Below are positions 25,875 through 34,471 of a stretch of 59,820 bases of DNA, one piece after another. Source of the stretch: Chloroflexota bacterium. Lineage in GTDB: Bacteria; Chloroflexota; Limnocylindria; Limnocylindrales; CSP1-4. A program made the translations under genes and the position numbers. Position 1 is the first letter of the stretch. Each line of letters begins with the position of its first letter. The DNA is taken from positions 1-59,820 of the forward strand of contig JAJYNP010000348.1 of NCBI GenBank assembly GCA_021786265.1, in the 5' to 3' direction. The notes beneath the pieces are model-generated. The model made no database searches, had not been told where the DNA came from, and saw only the letters and a program-made list of their open reading frames with translations.

Positions 25875-26648
25875 ATGCTGGTACCGGCACAGGGTCGCCG
25901 GAGCGCCCCGTCGCCTCACAGGGCCGATGGATGCGATCGCGCCTACCCCACCGGGCAGGGCTCCCCGGGAGCGGCCGGTTCCGCCGTCCCGTCGCCCCTG
26001 CGGCTCGCGCACCGCGGCGATCACCGCCGGGCGCCCGAGAACACGCTGGCGGCCTTTCGCGCCGCGCTCGACACCCCCGGCTGCGACGGCCTGGAGTTCG
26101 ACGTGCGTGCCTCGCGCGAGGGCACGCCGATCGTGCTGCACGACCCGACGCTGGAGCGCGTCCAGCGTCATGCGGTTCGGGCGGACGAGCGGTCCATCTC
26201 CGAGCTCGCGACGCTGGGCGTGCCGAGCCTCGAGGCGGTGCTGGCCGTCGTGCCGTCCACGGCGTTCCTCGACGTCGAGCTGAAGGAGGACCTGGGGGCC
26301 CCCTTCGTCGACGCGCTGCGGGCCGCGCGGGGCCCCGACCTGGCCGGCGCGGCAGTATCGTCGTTCGAAGCGCCGGCCCTGGCACGCGTGCGCGCTCTCG
26401 CCCCCACCTGGCGCTGCTGGCTGAACGCGGAGGACCTGCTGCCGCCGACCCTGGAGCTGGCCCGGCAACTCGGCTGTGCCGGCGTGGCCGCCCGGTGGAC
26501 GGCCGTCGACGCGCCCGGAATGGACCGTGCCCGGGCGCTGGGCCTCGAGGTGGCGGCGTGGACGGTACGCCGCCGCGCGACGTTCGCCCGGCTCGCGAGG
26601 CTGGGCGTCGTCGCGGTGTGCGTGGAGGGGGCCGCGCTCGCGGGATAG
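25875..26648 (+). CDS. Glycerophosphodiester phosphodiesterase
   Basis: Protein of 257 residues of the GDPD TIM-barrel family, which releases sn-glycerol 3-phosphate from lipid head-group diesters using Ca or Mg. The active-site set is present: LAHRGDHRRAPENTLAAF (catalytic H-R and E-N), GLEFDVRAS (E-x-D), IVLHDPTLER (second His) and DVELKED (metal Glu and Lys). No signal peptide is apparent, so it is probably cytoplasmic. The start is uncertain: the ATG at 25875 gives an unusual 38-residue lead, and no other ATG, GTG or TTG lies before the domain. Confidence 0.9.
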   Translation: MLVPAQGRRSAPSPHRADGCDRAYPTGQGSPGAAGSAVPSPLRLAHRGDHRRAPENTLAAFRAALDTPGCDGLEFDVRASREGTPIVLHDPTLERVQRHAVRADERSISELATLGVPSLEAVLAVVPSTAFLDVELKEDLGAPFVDALRAARGPDLAGAAVSSFEAPALARVRALAPTWRCWLNAEDLLPPTLELARQLGCAGVAARWTAVDAPGMDRARALGLEVAAWTVRRRATFARLARLGVVAVCVEGAALAG

Positions 26649-26784
26649 CCGGTCGCCGCCCGTGGGCGGGCCCGGCGTCCGCCCGCCACCGACGGATGGA
26701 CACCGGTCAGGGCGCCCGGAGGCCCGCACGGCGGCCGCTGCGCTCGCCCCGAGGTACGATCGTCTCGACCCACCTGGAGGCGGC

Positions 26785-27981
26785 ATGGCGCGCATCATCG
26801 TCTACACGGGGAAGGGCGGCGTCGGCAAGACCAGCGTCGCGGCCGCGACGGGACTCCTGGCGGCCGCACGCGGCTACCGGACCATCGTGCTCTCGACCGA
26901 TGCCGCACACAGCCTCGCCGATTCCTTCGACATGCGGCTCGGCCCCGAGCCCACCCCGGTCGCCCCCAACCTGTGGGGCCAGGAATCGGAGGTCTCGCAC
27001 AACATCGAGAAGTACTGGGGCACCATCCAGGCGTACGTCTCGTCTGTCTTCCAGTGGCGTGGCCTGAACGAGGTGATGGCCGAGGAGATGAGCGTGCTCC
27101 CCGGCATGGATGAGCTGGCGAGCCTGCTCTGGATCGCCGAGCACCACGACAAGGGCCAGTACGATCTGATCGTGGTGGACGCGGCTCCCACCGGGGAGAC
27201 GCTGCGGCTCCTGTCGCTGCCCGAGGCGGGCAAGTGGTGGATCGAGAAGATCTATCCGCTGGGGCGCAAGATCGCCCAGGTGACGAACCCCATCGTGGGC
27301 CGGGTGATCGGGATGCCGATGCCGGGCGACGCGGTGTACACGGCCGGCGAGGAGCTCTTCGGACGGCTCGAGCACATGCACGATCTGCTCGCCGACCCGG
27401 AGCTCACCTCGATCCGGCTCGTGCTCAACCTTGAGAAGATGGTGATCAAGGAGGCGCAGCGCGCCTTCACCTACTTCCACCTCTACGGGTACCCCACGGA
27501 CCTCGTCATCTGCAATCGCGTGGTCCCCGACGATGCCGGGCCGTACTTCGAGGCGTGGCGGCAGGCGCAGGCACGCTACTGGCCCGAGGTGCAGGCGGAC
27601 TTCGACCCGATCCCGATCCGGCGCGCGCCGTTCTTCGAGCACGAGGTGGTGGGGATGCCGATGCTGCAGCAGCTGGGGGCCGCGGTGTTCGGCGACGAGG
27701 ACCCGACCGCGTTCTACTACCGCGGCCGGCCGTACAGCGTGCGCAGGGAGGACGGCGCGTTCGTGCTCGCGCTGGAGCTGCCCTTCACCTCCAGGGAGGC
27801 GGTGCGGCTGCACCGGAGCGGCGACGAGCTGGTGGTGCAGGTGGGGTGGTGGCGGCGCAACCTCATCCTGCCGCGCGTCCTGGTGGACCTGCCCGCGGCG
27901 GGAGCCGGATTCGACGATCATGTCCTCAAGGTCAGGTTCGCGGCGAAACCGCGCAGTCAGGCAGGAGCGTCGAAGCGATGA
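26785..27981 (+). CDS. ArsA/GET3-family ATPase with C-terminal HSP20-like domain
   Basis: Protein of 398 residues. The deviant Walker A is YTGKGGVGKTSVAA, followed by the A-loop LSTDAAHSLADSF and the switch DAAPTGETLRLL. Family members power arsenite export or deliver tail-anchored proteins. Here there is one ATPase half. Residues about 325-390 form a small beta domain (EDGAFVLALELPF, ELVVQVGWWRRNLILP) of the ArsA HSP20-like type. No arsenite-binding Cys cluster and no ArsB lie nearby, so arsenic resistance is unlikely. The ATG at 26785 has GGAGG 6 bases upstream. Its stop overlaps the next gene (ATGA), and archease and RtcB follow. Confidence 0.92.
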   Translation: MARIIVYTGKGGVGKTSVAAATGLLAAARGYRTIVLSTDAAHSLADSFDMRLGPEPTPVAPNLWGQESEVSHNIEKYWGTIQAYVSSVFQWRGLNEVMAEEMSVLPGMDELASLLWIAEHHDKGQYDLIVVDAAPTGETLRLLSLPEAGKWWIEKIYPLGRKIAQVTNPIVGRVIGMPMPGDAVYTAGEELFGRLEHMHDLLADPELTSIRLVLNLEKMVIKEAQRAFTYFHLYGYPTDLVICNRVVPDDAGPYFEAWRQAQARYWPEVQADFDPIPIRRAPFFEHEVVGMPMLQQLGAAVFGDEDPTAFYYRGRPYSVRREDGAFVLALELPFTSREAVRLHRSGDELVVQVGWWRRNLILPRVLVDLPAAGAGFDDHVLKVRFAAKPRSQAGASKR

Positions 27982-28232
27982 CCGATCTCGAAGAACAGCT
28001 GGCGGAGCTGGAGCAGCGGCTCGCGGCCGTGGAGGCGCGAAGCGAGCGAGCGCCCAGGGGGCTCATGGGACTCTGGCGAGAGGTGTTTCCGCCCGAGGTG
28101 CGCACGCACATGCGCGCGGCGCGGAAGGAGCAGCTCCTCGCGGCCCGGGCCTTCCTGGACCACTGGATCGAGCACCTCGAGAAGCAGCCCGCGGAGGAGC
28201 TGCCGCGCCGGGAGAGCATCTCGCTCGACTGA
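27978..28232 (+). CDS. Small coiled-coil protein in the ArsA-RtcB operon
   Basis: Protein of 84 residues. Residues 3-24 form a heptad-rich coiled coil (DLEEQLAELEQRLAAVEAR), followed by a short linker and a helical region with FPPEVRTHMRAARKEQLLA. No family name is known to me. The ATG overlaps the ArsA stop by 4 bases, so it is probably made together with ArsA and may bind it or its clients. Confidence 0.75.
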   Translation: MTDLEEQLAELEQRLAAVEARSERAPRGLMGLWREVFPPEVRTHMRAARKEQLLAARAFLDHWIEHLEKQPAEELPRRESISLD

Positions 28233-28265
28233 CCTGCGGCCCGCGGGCGCGCCGGAGAGACGGGA

Positions 28266-28709
28266 GTGACGGTCCATCGCGGGCGGTCCCACGGGTATCT
28301 GCCCCACACGGCCGACGCCGGCCTGGTTGCCCGCGCCACGACGCTTGCCGGGCTCTTCGAGGAGGCGGCGCTTGCGCTCGCCGAGCTCGCCGCCGACACC
28401 GCCGGCGTCGAGGGAGCGCCTGTCCTCGCCGGGCCCCTCACCGCCGGCGACCTCGAGGGCCTCGCCTTCGCCTGGCTCAACGAGCTGATCGGGCTCGCCG
28501 AATCCGTGGGGCAGGCGCTCGTCGGGGCGGCGGTTGCCCGGCTCGAGCCCGCCGGGGACGGATGGGTTGTGGAGGGTCGCGCGATCCTTGCGCCCTGGGG
28601 CCAGCCAGGTGTGCGGGCCCGGCGACACGTCAAGGCCGTCACGTTCCACCGGCTCGCGGTGGAGGAGGGGCCGGAGGGCTTCACCCTCGCGGCCTACGCG
28701 GACCTGTGA
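28266..28709 (+). CDS. Archease (RtcB ligase activator)
   Basis: Protein of 147 residues matching the archease family: an N-terminal YLPHTADAGLVARATTLAGLF, the middle AFAWLNELIGLAES, and the C-terminal VKAVTFHRLAVEE with the conserved K-A-x-T-x-H/Y. Archease speeds guanylylation of RtcB and allows multiple turnover. The acidic metal-binding residue in the HTAD motif is present. The GTG at 28266 is the start. Its stop overlaps the RtcB start as GTGA, so the pair is translationally coupled, which strongly supports both assignments. Confidence 0.9.
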   Translation: MTVHRGRSHGYLPHTADAGLVARATTLAGLFEEAALALAELAADTAGVEGAPVLAGPLTAGDLEGLAFAWLNELIGLAESVGQALVGAAVARLEPAGDGWVVEGRAILAPWGQPGVRARRHVKAVTFHRLAVEEGPEGFTLAAYADL

Positions 28710-30295
28710 ACGCGCGGCGCGGCGGCCCGCGGCGGCAGGGCGGAGGCCCGGCGCGGCGGACGCGACCCGGTCCGGCCGAGGCGGCTCGGGGGACGCCGGA
28801 GGGCGACGGCGGGGTGCACGCGCCGCCGCCGGTGCGGGCGCGGATCGCGGACGCTCCGGTGGCGCTCGAGCGGGTGGACGAGTGGCGCTGGCGGATCCCC
28901 CGGGACGAGCGACGGGGCATGCGTGTCGACGGCCTCGTGTTCGCCGATGATCGGCTCATGGCGCGCCTCCGCGACGACCCGGCGCTCGCCCAGGTGGCCA
29001 ACGTGGCGGCGCTCCCCGGCATCGTGGGCGCCTCGCTCGCGATGCCCGACGTGCACTGGGGATACGGCTTCCCGGTGGGCGGCGTCGCCGCCACGCTCGC
29101 CGACGGGGGCGTGATCAGCCCTGGCGGCATCGGGTTCGACATCAACTGCGGCGTCCGCCTGCTCCGCAGCGGATTGGACCGCCGGGACGTGACGCGCGTC
29201 GCGGCCCGCCTGGCGGACGAGCTGTTCCGCGCCGTCCCGACCGGGCTCGGCGCCAGGGGTGGCCGCCGCCTCGGCACGCACGAGCTCGAGGGCGTGCTGG
29301 CGGAGGGTGCCGCCTGGGCGGTGCGGCACGGACTCGGATCGCCCGAGGACCTGGAGCTGACCGAGGAGCGCGGGACGTTCGCCGGGGCGGACCCGGCAAG
29401 CGTGTCGGAGCGCGCCCGGCAGCGCGGCGGCGACCAGCTGGGCACGCTGGGATCCGGCAACCACTTCCTGGAGGTCCAGGCGGTCGACCGCATCCTGGAC
29501 CCGGACGCGGCGCGCGCCCTCGGCCTTGCCGTGGACCAGGTCGTGGTGCTCATCCACTGCGGGTCGCGTGGCCTGGGGCACCAGGTCTGCACCGACCACC
29601 TGGCCGCGATGGACCGCGCCGCCGCCCGGTACGGCATCGTCCTGCCGGACCGGCAGCTCGCCTGCGCGCCGCTGGGGACGCCGGAGGCCGACGGGTACCT
29701 CGCGGCGATGGCCGCGGCCGCGAACTTCGCGTGGGCGAACCGCCAGGTCATCTCGCACGACGTGCGGGAGGCGTTCGGGCGCGTCTTCGGGCGGGACGTC
29801 GGTGAGGGCATGGGGCTCGTCTACGACGTCAGCCACAACATCGCCAAGATGGAGCGGCACACGGTCGGAGGCCGCGAGCTCCAGCTGTGCGTCCACCGGA
29901 AGGGTGCCACCCGCGCGTTCCCGGCCGGACACCCCGACGTGCCCCCGCGCTACCGCGGGGTGGGGCAGCCGGTGCTGGTCCCCGGCGACATGGGGCGTTA
30001 TTCGTTCGTGGCCGTTGGCGCCCCCGGGGCGATGGAACGGTCGTTCGGGTCGACCTGCCACGGCGCAGGTCGCGACCTCTCGCGGCACGCGGCCGTCCGC
30101 GAGCTTCGAGGTGTGGACGTCGCTGCGGAGCTGGCACGCGAGGGGATCGTGGTCCGCGCGCAGCGGCCCGACCTGCTCGCCGAGGAGGCGGCGCCCGCCT
30201 ACAAGGACGTCGCGACCGTGGTCGAGGTGGCGGCCGGCGCCGGACTGATCCGGCCCGTGGCGCGCATGCGGCCGCTCGCCGTCATCAAGGGCTGA
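28706..30295 (+). CDS. rtcB: RNA-splicing/repair ligase RtcB
   Basis: Protein of 529 residues. RtcB joins RNA 2',3'-cyclic phosphate or 3'-phosphate ends to 5'-OH ends using GTP and Mn. Active-site blocks are MPDVHWGYGFPVGG, GFDINCGVRLL (metal Cys), LGTLGSGNHFLE (Asn and His), HCGSRGLGHQ, VSHNIAKME, VHRKGATRAFP (the His that becomes guanylylated) and GSTCHGAGR. The final AYKDVATVVEV is also typical. The first about 45 residues are Arg/Pro/Gly-rich and not part of the fold, so translation from the overlapping GTG makes a longer protein than E. coli RtcB (408). It ends the ArsA-coiled coil-archease-RtcB operon. Confidence 0.95.
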   Translation: MNARRGGPRRQGGGPARRTRPGPAEAARGTPEGDGGVHAPPPVRARIADAPVALERVDEWRWRIPRDERRGMRVDGLVFADDRLMARLRDDPALAQVANVAALPGIVGASLAMPDVHWGYGFPVGGVAATLADGGVISPGGIGFDINCGVRLLRSGLDRRDVTRVAARLADELFRAVPTGLGARGGRRLGTHELEGVLAEGAAWAVRHGLGSPEDLELTEERGTFAGADPASVSERARQRGGDQLGTLGSGNHFLEVQAVDRILDPDAARALGLAVDQVVVLIHCGSRGLGHQVCTDHLAAMDRAAARYGIVLPDRQLACAPLGTPEADGYLAAMAAAANFAWANRQVISHDVREAFGRVFGRDVGEGMGLVYDVSHNIAKMERHTVGGRELQLCVHRKGATRAFPAGHPDVPPRYRGVGQPVLVPGDMGRYSFVAVGAPGAMERSFGSTCHGAGRDLSRHAAVRELRGVDVAAELAREGIVVRAQRPDLLAEEAAPAYKDVATVVEVAAGAGLIRPVARMRPLAVIKG

Positions 30296-30351
30296 CGCAG
30301 TCCGCCGGGACAACCGGGCGTGGATCGGGCCGCCGCGAGAGACCGGACGGG

Positions 30352-31623
30352 TTACACCGTCTCGCCCGCCGGCACGAGCGAGCTCTCGCCGGTGCGGAGC
30401 GCGTTGAACAGCCGCAGGTAGTCGCGCAGATTGCGCGTCGAGAGGAAGTTGCGGCGCACACGCTCGCGTCCGGCCACGCCCAGGCGATCGCGCAGCTGGT
30501 CGTCGCGCAGCAGCTCCAGGGAGGCCGCCGTCGCCTCGTCGTTGGTGGTCACCAGGCGCCCGCCGACCCCGTCGCCGATCTGCATCGGGATGCCGCCGAC
30601 CCGGCCGCCGACGACGGGCACGCCCTTCCAGAGCGCCTCGCTCACGGTCAGGCCGAAGCCCTCGCGGAGTGACTTCTGGAGCACCACCTTCGCCGCTCGC
30701 TGGAAGGCGTTGACCTCCAGCGCCCCCACGCCGTCGAGGTTCGTGAGGATGGTCAGGTCGGGATCCTGGCCCGCGTAGCGCAGGATCTCCTTGTAGATGT
30801 GCCAGCCCTCGGGATCGTCGGTGGCCATCGAGCCGACCAGCGAGAGCTGGACGTCGGGGATCTCCCGCTTCACCGCGCGGTAGACCTCGATCACGCCCTT
30901 CGGGTCCTTCCAGGGGTCGAACCGCGATACCTGCAGGAGGAGCGGCCGGTGCGGGTCGACGCCGAGGCGGTACAGCACGTCGTCGAGCAGGGCCGGCTCG
31001 AGCGGCATGTTCTTGGGCGACAGGGGGTCGATGGAGGGCGGTATGAACGCGAGCACGCGCACCCGCAGGTCGGGCTTGACGTAGTCGGGGAGGGTGAAGA
31101 TGGCCGCGTCGTACGCCTCGACCATGGGCCGCACGAAACCCCACACGTCGGGGTTGGCCGCCGTCAGGTCGATGTGGCAGCGCCAGATCCACTTCCCCGG
31201 GGCGCCCGGGCGCAGCGACCGCAGCGCCGCCGGTTGCGGATCGTGGATCACCACGTAGTCGTACTCGCCGTTGAACAGGTCGGCGAACCGGCGGCTCGCC
31301 TGCTCGTACGTCCGGCGCTTCTCCTGGTCGAGTGGGACGTCCATGCCCTGGAGCCCGTTGTGGACAAGCTTGGTGACGTTGAAGAACCTGTCGTCGCCCG
31401 GCATCAGGCGCCACTCGGGCTCAAGGCCGACGTCGCGCATGAGCCCGGTCAGGGTCGGGAGGATCTCGGCCACGCCGCCACCGAACTTGGTCGCGTTGAC
31501 GTGCAGGACGCGGGCGCCCCGCAGCGGTTCAGCCAGCCGGCGGATCTCGGCGACCGCCTCCTCCCCGGCGACGGCTCCGTAGGCGGCAAGCGAGAGCGGC
31601 GGGACGTGGACCTCTTCGAGCAT
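30352..31623 (-). CDS. treT: Trehalose synthase TreT (GT4 glycosyltransferase)
   Basis: Protein of 423 residues of the GT-B fold. It matches the trehalose glycosyltransferring synthase that joins a nucleotide-glucose and glucose, a reversible reaction. Visible are the N-terminal HVNATKFGGGVAEIL, the acceptor side VIHDPQPAAL, WIWRCHIDLT, then LLLQVSRFDPWKDPKGVIE and the donor-binding REGFGLTVSEALWKGVPVV with its two Glu. It is divergent from a LacI regulator and sugar importer with paired operators between them, as TreT is linked to trehalose/maltose importers in other organisms. I infer it acts in trehalose salvage. GGGAG lies 7 bases before the ATG. Confidence 0.92.
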   Translation of the reverse strand: MLEEVHVPPLSLAAYGAVAGEEAVAEIRRLAEPLRGARVLHVNATKFGGGVAEILPTLTGLMRDVGLEPEWRLMPGDDRFFNVTKLVHNGLQGMDVPLDQEKRRTYEQASRRFADLFNGEYDYVVIHDPQPAALRSLRPGAPGKWIWRCHIDLTAANPDVWGFVRPMVEAYDAAIFTLPDYVKPDLRVRVLAFIPPSIDPLSPKNMPLEPALLDDVLYRLGVDPHRPLLLQVSRFDPWKDPKGVIEVYRAVKREIPDVQLSLVGSMATDDPEGWHIYKEILRYAGQDPDLTILTNLDGVGALEVNAFQRAAKVVLQKSLREGFGLTVSEALWKGVPVVGGRVGGIPMQIGDGVGGRLVTTNDEATAASLELLRDDQLRDRLGVAGRERVRRNFLSTRNLRDYLRLFNALRTGESSLVPAGETV

Positions 31624-31733
31624 CGTGCGCTCCCTTCGTGAGGGTCACGGTGGCGGTGTGTCGCCCATCGACCATCTTCGCCACCGCGGGTCCGGCCTGC
31701 CGGATGTTCGCGAGACGACTCCGGCGAATCTAG

Positions 31734-31759
31734 TTGACGCGCGTTAGTAACACGCGTTA
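31734..31759. promoter_or_regulatory. Paired LacI-type operators overlapping a promoter
   Basis: Two adjoining imperfect palindromes with a central CG lie between treT and the LacI gene. TTGACGCGCGTTAG (31734-31747) matches its complement at 5 of 7 positions per arm, and TAACACGCGTTA (31748-31759) at 5 of 6. Their centres are 13 bases apart. The first T of TTGACG at 31734 also begins a fair -35 box for the rightward genes, with a weak -10 (TAGTCT) 18 bases on. LacI-family proteins bind such CG-centred sites, so the encoded LacI probably represses both directions here. Confidence 0.6.
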
Positions 31760-31843
31760 GTCTACGCGGGCTCGGGCTCGGGTCAATCCCCGGCGCTCGG
31801 ACTCCGGTCAATCCCATGCGGGACCATGGGGAGGAGGAGGCCG

Positions 31844-32929
31844 ATGGCGATCCGCAGACGGCCGACCAGTGCCGACGTCGCTCGGCTGGCCGGCGTGTCC
31901 AGGACGACCGTGTCGTTCGTCCTGAACGACCACCCCACGGCCCAGATCAGCCAGGCCACCCGCGAACGGGTGCTGGCGGCGGCGCTGGAGCTCGGGTACA
32001 CGCCCAACGCCTCTGCCCGAACGCTCGCCGTCGGGGCAAGCCTCGTGCTAGGCCTGGTGCTGCGCCAGCGGCCCGAACAGGTCGCGGTCGACGCGCTTCT
32101 CCCCGAGACGCTGCGGGGCCTGGCGGATGCCGCGCGCGAGGCGGGCTACCGGGTGCTGGTCGAGCCGCTCCCCCCGGGAGACCACTCGTACTCGACGCTG
32201 CTCCGAGCGCACCACGTCGACGGCCTGGTCGTGTCGGGTCCGCGGGCCGACGACCGGGCCCTCGCGGAGCTCCAGGCCGACGGCTTCCCGCTGGTGCTGC
32301 AGGGCTCGCTCCCCGACGTGCCGATCCCCAGCGTGGATGTCGACAACGTCAGCGGTGCCCGGCTCGCGGTCGAGCACCTGATCGCCGTCGGGCACCGGCA
32401 GATCGCGTGCGTCACGAACGCGCCGCTCGCCTACACGGCCGCCGTCGAGCGGCTCGAGGGATACCGGAGCGCCCTCGAGGCGGCCGGCATCCCGTACGAC
32501 GAGCAGCTCGTCACCCACGCCGACTTCGACGCGGCCAGCGGCCACGCCGCGATGGATCGCCTGATCCGGCGCGGCGGTGCCTTCAGCGCGGTGTTCGCCG
32601 CGAGCGACGTGGTCGCGCTCGGGGTGATCGGCGCGGCGCGGGCCCACCGGGTCTCCGTGCCCGACCAGCTCGCCATCGTCGGCTTCGACGACATCCCGCT
32701 CGCCGCCCACTTCGACCCGCCGCTCACCACGGTCCATCTGCCTGCTTACGAACTCGGCTTCAGCGTGGGCCGGGCGCTCATCGACCGGATCGCCGGCCGG
32801 CCCGTGCCCGCCCGATCCGTCCTGGAGACCCAGCTTGTCGTGCGTGGCTCGGCGCCGGGCCCGCACGGTGGGGAGCCCGGCGGGTTCCCGCCGGGAGAGC
32901 TGCGTCCGGGCCCTGCCGGCCCGGTGTGA
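31844..32929 (+). CDS. LacI-family transcriptional regulator of the sugar cluster
   Basis: Protein of 361 residues. The N-terminal helix-turn-helix and hinge are textbook: TSADVARLAGVSRTTVSFVL and a hinge helix with PNASARTLA. A periplasmic-binding-protein-like effector domain follows, with VDGLVVSGPR, SVDVDNVSGARLAVEHL, AVFAASDVVALGV and VGFDDIPLA. ATG at 31844 is chosen over 31826 because a GGGAGGAGGAGG site ends 3 to 4 bases before it. The C-terminal about 20 residues are Gly/Pro-rich extension. It most likely controls itself, the ABC importer behind it and treT through the operators at 31734-31759. The effector is probably trehalose, maltose or a breakdown product. Confidence 0.93.
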   Translation: MAIRRRPTSADVARLAGVSRTTVSFVLNDHPTAQISQATRERVLAAALELGYTPNASARTLAVGASLVLGLVLRQRPEQVAVDALLPETLRGLADAAREAGYRVLVEPLPPGDHSYSTLLRAHHVDGLVVSGPRADDRALAELQADGFPLVLQGSLPDVPIPSVDVDNVSGARLAVEHLIAVGHRQIACVTNAPLAYTAAVERLEGYRSALEAAGIPYDEQLVTHADFDAASGHAAMDRLIRRGGAFSAVFAASDVVALGVIGAARAHRVSVPDQLAIVGFDDIPLAAHFDPPLTTVHLPAYELGFSVGRALIDRIAGRPVPARSVLETQLVVRGSAPGPHGGEPGGFPPGELRPGPAGPV

Positions 32930-32970
32930 CATGGGCCGGCCCAGGTGCCGGTTGTGAAAGGAGCACGCAC

Positions 32971-34401
32971 GTGATCCAGGGAAGATCGCGCGGGATCCGC
33001 ATCGGGGCGGCCGCTGCCGCCATGATGCTGGTCGCCGCCGCATGTGGTACGGGCGCCACGCCGTCGCCGACGGCGGCACCCGCCTCCGCCGCGCCAGCAT
33101 CTGCCGCGCCAGCGTCTGCGGCGTCGGCGAGCGCAGCCCCGAGCGCGGCCGCATCGGCCCCCACGTCGAACGCCGCGGCCGTCGCGGCGGCCCAGCAATA
33201 TGCCGCCACGCTCGGCCACATCGGCGGCTCGGTGAGCGTCCTCGCCGTCTGGGGCGGCTCCGAGCAGGCACAGTTCCTTGCCATGGTGAAGCCGTTCGAG
33301 GATGCGACCGGCATCACCGTCAACTACACGGGCACGCGAGACGAGCCGGCCGTGCTGACGGCGGGCATCGCCTCCGGCCAGCTGCCCGATATCGCCGGCC
33401 TGCCCGGCCCGGCGCAGATGCAGCAGTACGCCGCCGCCGGCAAGCTGCAGGACCTGTCGAGCATGCTCGACCTGGCCAGCTACAAGTCGCAGACGCCGGA
33501 GGCGCTCGTCCAGCTGGGCACGGTGAGCGGCAAGCTCGTGGGCGTCTTCCTCGACGTCTCGGCCAAGGGCCAGATCTGGTACGACCCGAAGGTCGTCGGC
33601 GACCTGGCCAGCAATCCGCCGGCCACCTGGACCGCCTTCCAGAACCTCATCACGCAGGACAAGAGCAAGGCGACGGCGCCCTGGTGCTTCTCCGTTGAAT
33701 CGGGCGCGGCCTCCGGCTGGCCGGCCACCGACGTCCTCGAGTCCTTCGTCCTGCACACCCAGGGCCCCACCTACTACAACAACTGGTGGGCCGGCAAGGT
33801 CAAGTGGACCGACCCCGGCATGAAGGCCGACTGGCAGCAGCTCGGCCAGATGGTCGCCACCAGCTACGGCGGCGCCAACCGGATCCTGACGACCAACTTT
33901 GCGAACGCCGGCGATCCGCTGTTCACCACCCCGCCCGGGTGTCTCTTCCTGCACCAGGCGAGCTTCATCACGGGCCTCGGCCAGTTCGCGAACGAGCAGA
34001 AGCTCGTCGACTACAACTTCTTCCCGTTCCCGTCCATCACGCCGCAGTACGCCAACGCCGTCGAGGGTGCGGGCGACCTGTTCGGCGCCTTCCACAACAC
34101 GCCGCAGTCCGCGGCACTCATGAAGTACCTGGTCAGCTCCCAGGCGCAGACGCTCTTCGTGGGCGGCGGCGAGTTCCTGTCCGCCAACAAGGGCGTGGCG
34201 AACTACCCGAACCAGATGAACCAGCGCCTCGGCGCGATCCTGTCGGGCGCGACGTCATTCGTCTTCGACGCGTCCGACCAGATGCCGACGCCGATGCAGA
34301 CGGCCTTCTACCAGGGCCTCCTCAAGTACATCCAGAACCCGGGCCAGCTCGACTCGATCCTCCAGAACCTGGACTCGGTCCAGGCCAGCTCGTACAAGTA
34401 A
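32971..34401 (+). CDS. Sugar ABC transporter substrate-binding lipoprotein
   Basis: Protein of 476 residues. The signal peptide ends in the lipobox LVAAACGTG, so Cys 24 or so would carry lipid. A 50-residue Ala/Ser/Pro linker follows, then an extracellular solute-binding protein of family 1: SVLAVWGGSEQAQFLAMVKP, ITVNYTGTRDE, GQLPDIAGLPGPAQM and IWYDPKVVGD. These are standard for sugar-binding proteins for oligosaccharides such as maltose, trehalose or alpha-glucosides. The GTG at 32971 follows AAAGGAG with 8 bases spacing. It lies 41 bases behind the LacI gene and before two permeases. Confidence 0.93.
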   Translation: MIQGRSRGIRIGAAAAAMMLVAAACGTGATPSPTAAPASAAPASAAPASAASASAAPSAAASAPTSNAAAVAAAQQYAATLGHIGGSVSVLAVWGGSEQAQFLAMVKPFEDATGITVNYTGTRDEPAVLTAGIASGQLPDIAGLPGPAQMQQYAAAGKLQDLSSMLDLASYKSQTPEALVQLGTVSGKLVGVFLDVSAKGQIWYDPKVVGDLASNPPATWTAFQNLITQDKSKATAPWCFSVESGAASGWPATDVLESFVLHTQGPTYYNNWWAGKVKWTDPGMKADWQQLGQMVATSYGGANRILTTNFANAGDPLFTTPPGCLFLHQASFITGLGQFANEQKLVDYNFFPFPSITPQYANAVEGAGDLFGAFHNTPQSAALMKYLVSSQAQTLFVGGGEFLSANKGVANYPNQMNQRLGAILSGATSFVFDASDQMPTPMQTAFYQGLLKYIQNPGQLDSILQNLDSVQASSYK

Positions 34402-34471
34402 CCTCCTCCTCGGCTCGATGGGCGGGGCGGCTCGCCGTCCCGCCCATCCATTCAAGACCGGAGGCATACCG

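Noticed and set aside
26785..27981. Arsenic resistance pump ATPase
   Set aside because: There is one ATPase half, no Cys triad, and no arsB, arsR or arsD nearby; the HSP20-like tail and neighbours point to another role.
28694..31414. A 906-codon minus-strand frame crossing the RtcB and TreT genes
   Set aside because: It overlaps two certain genes in the wrong frame and shows no protein family.
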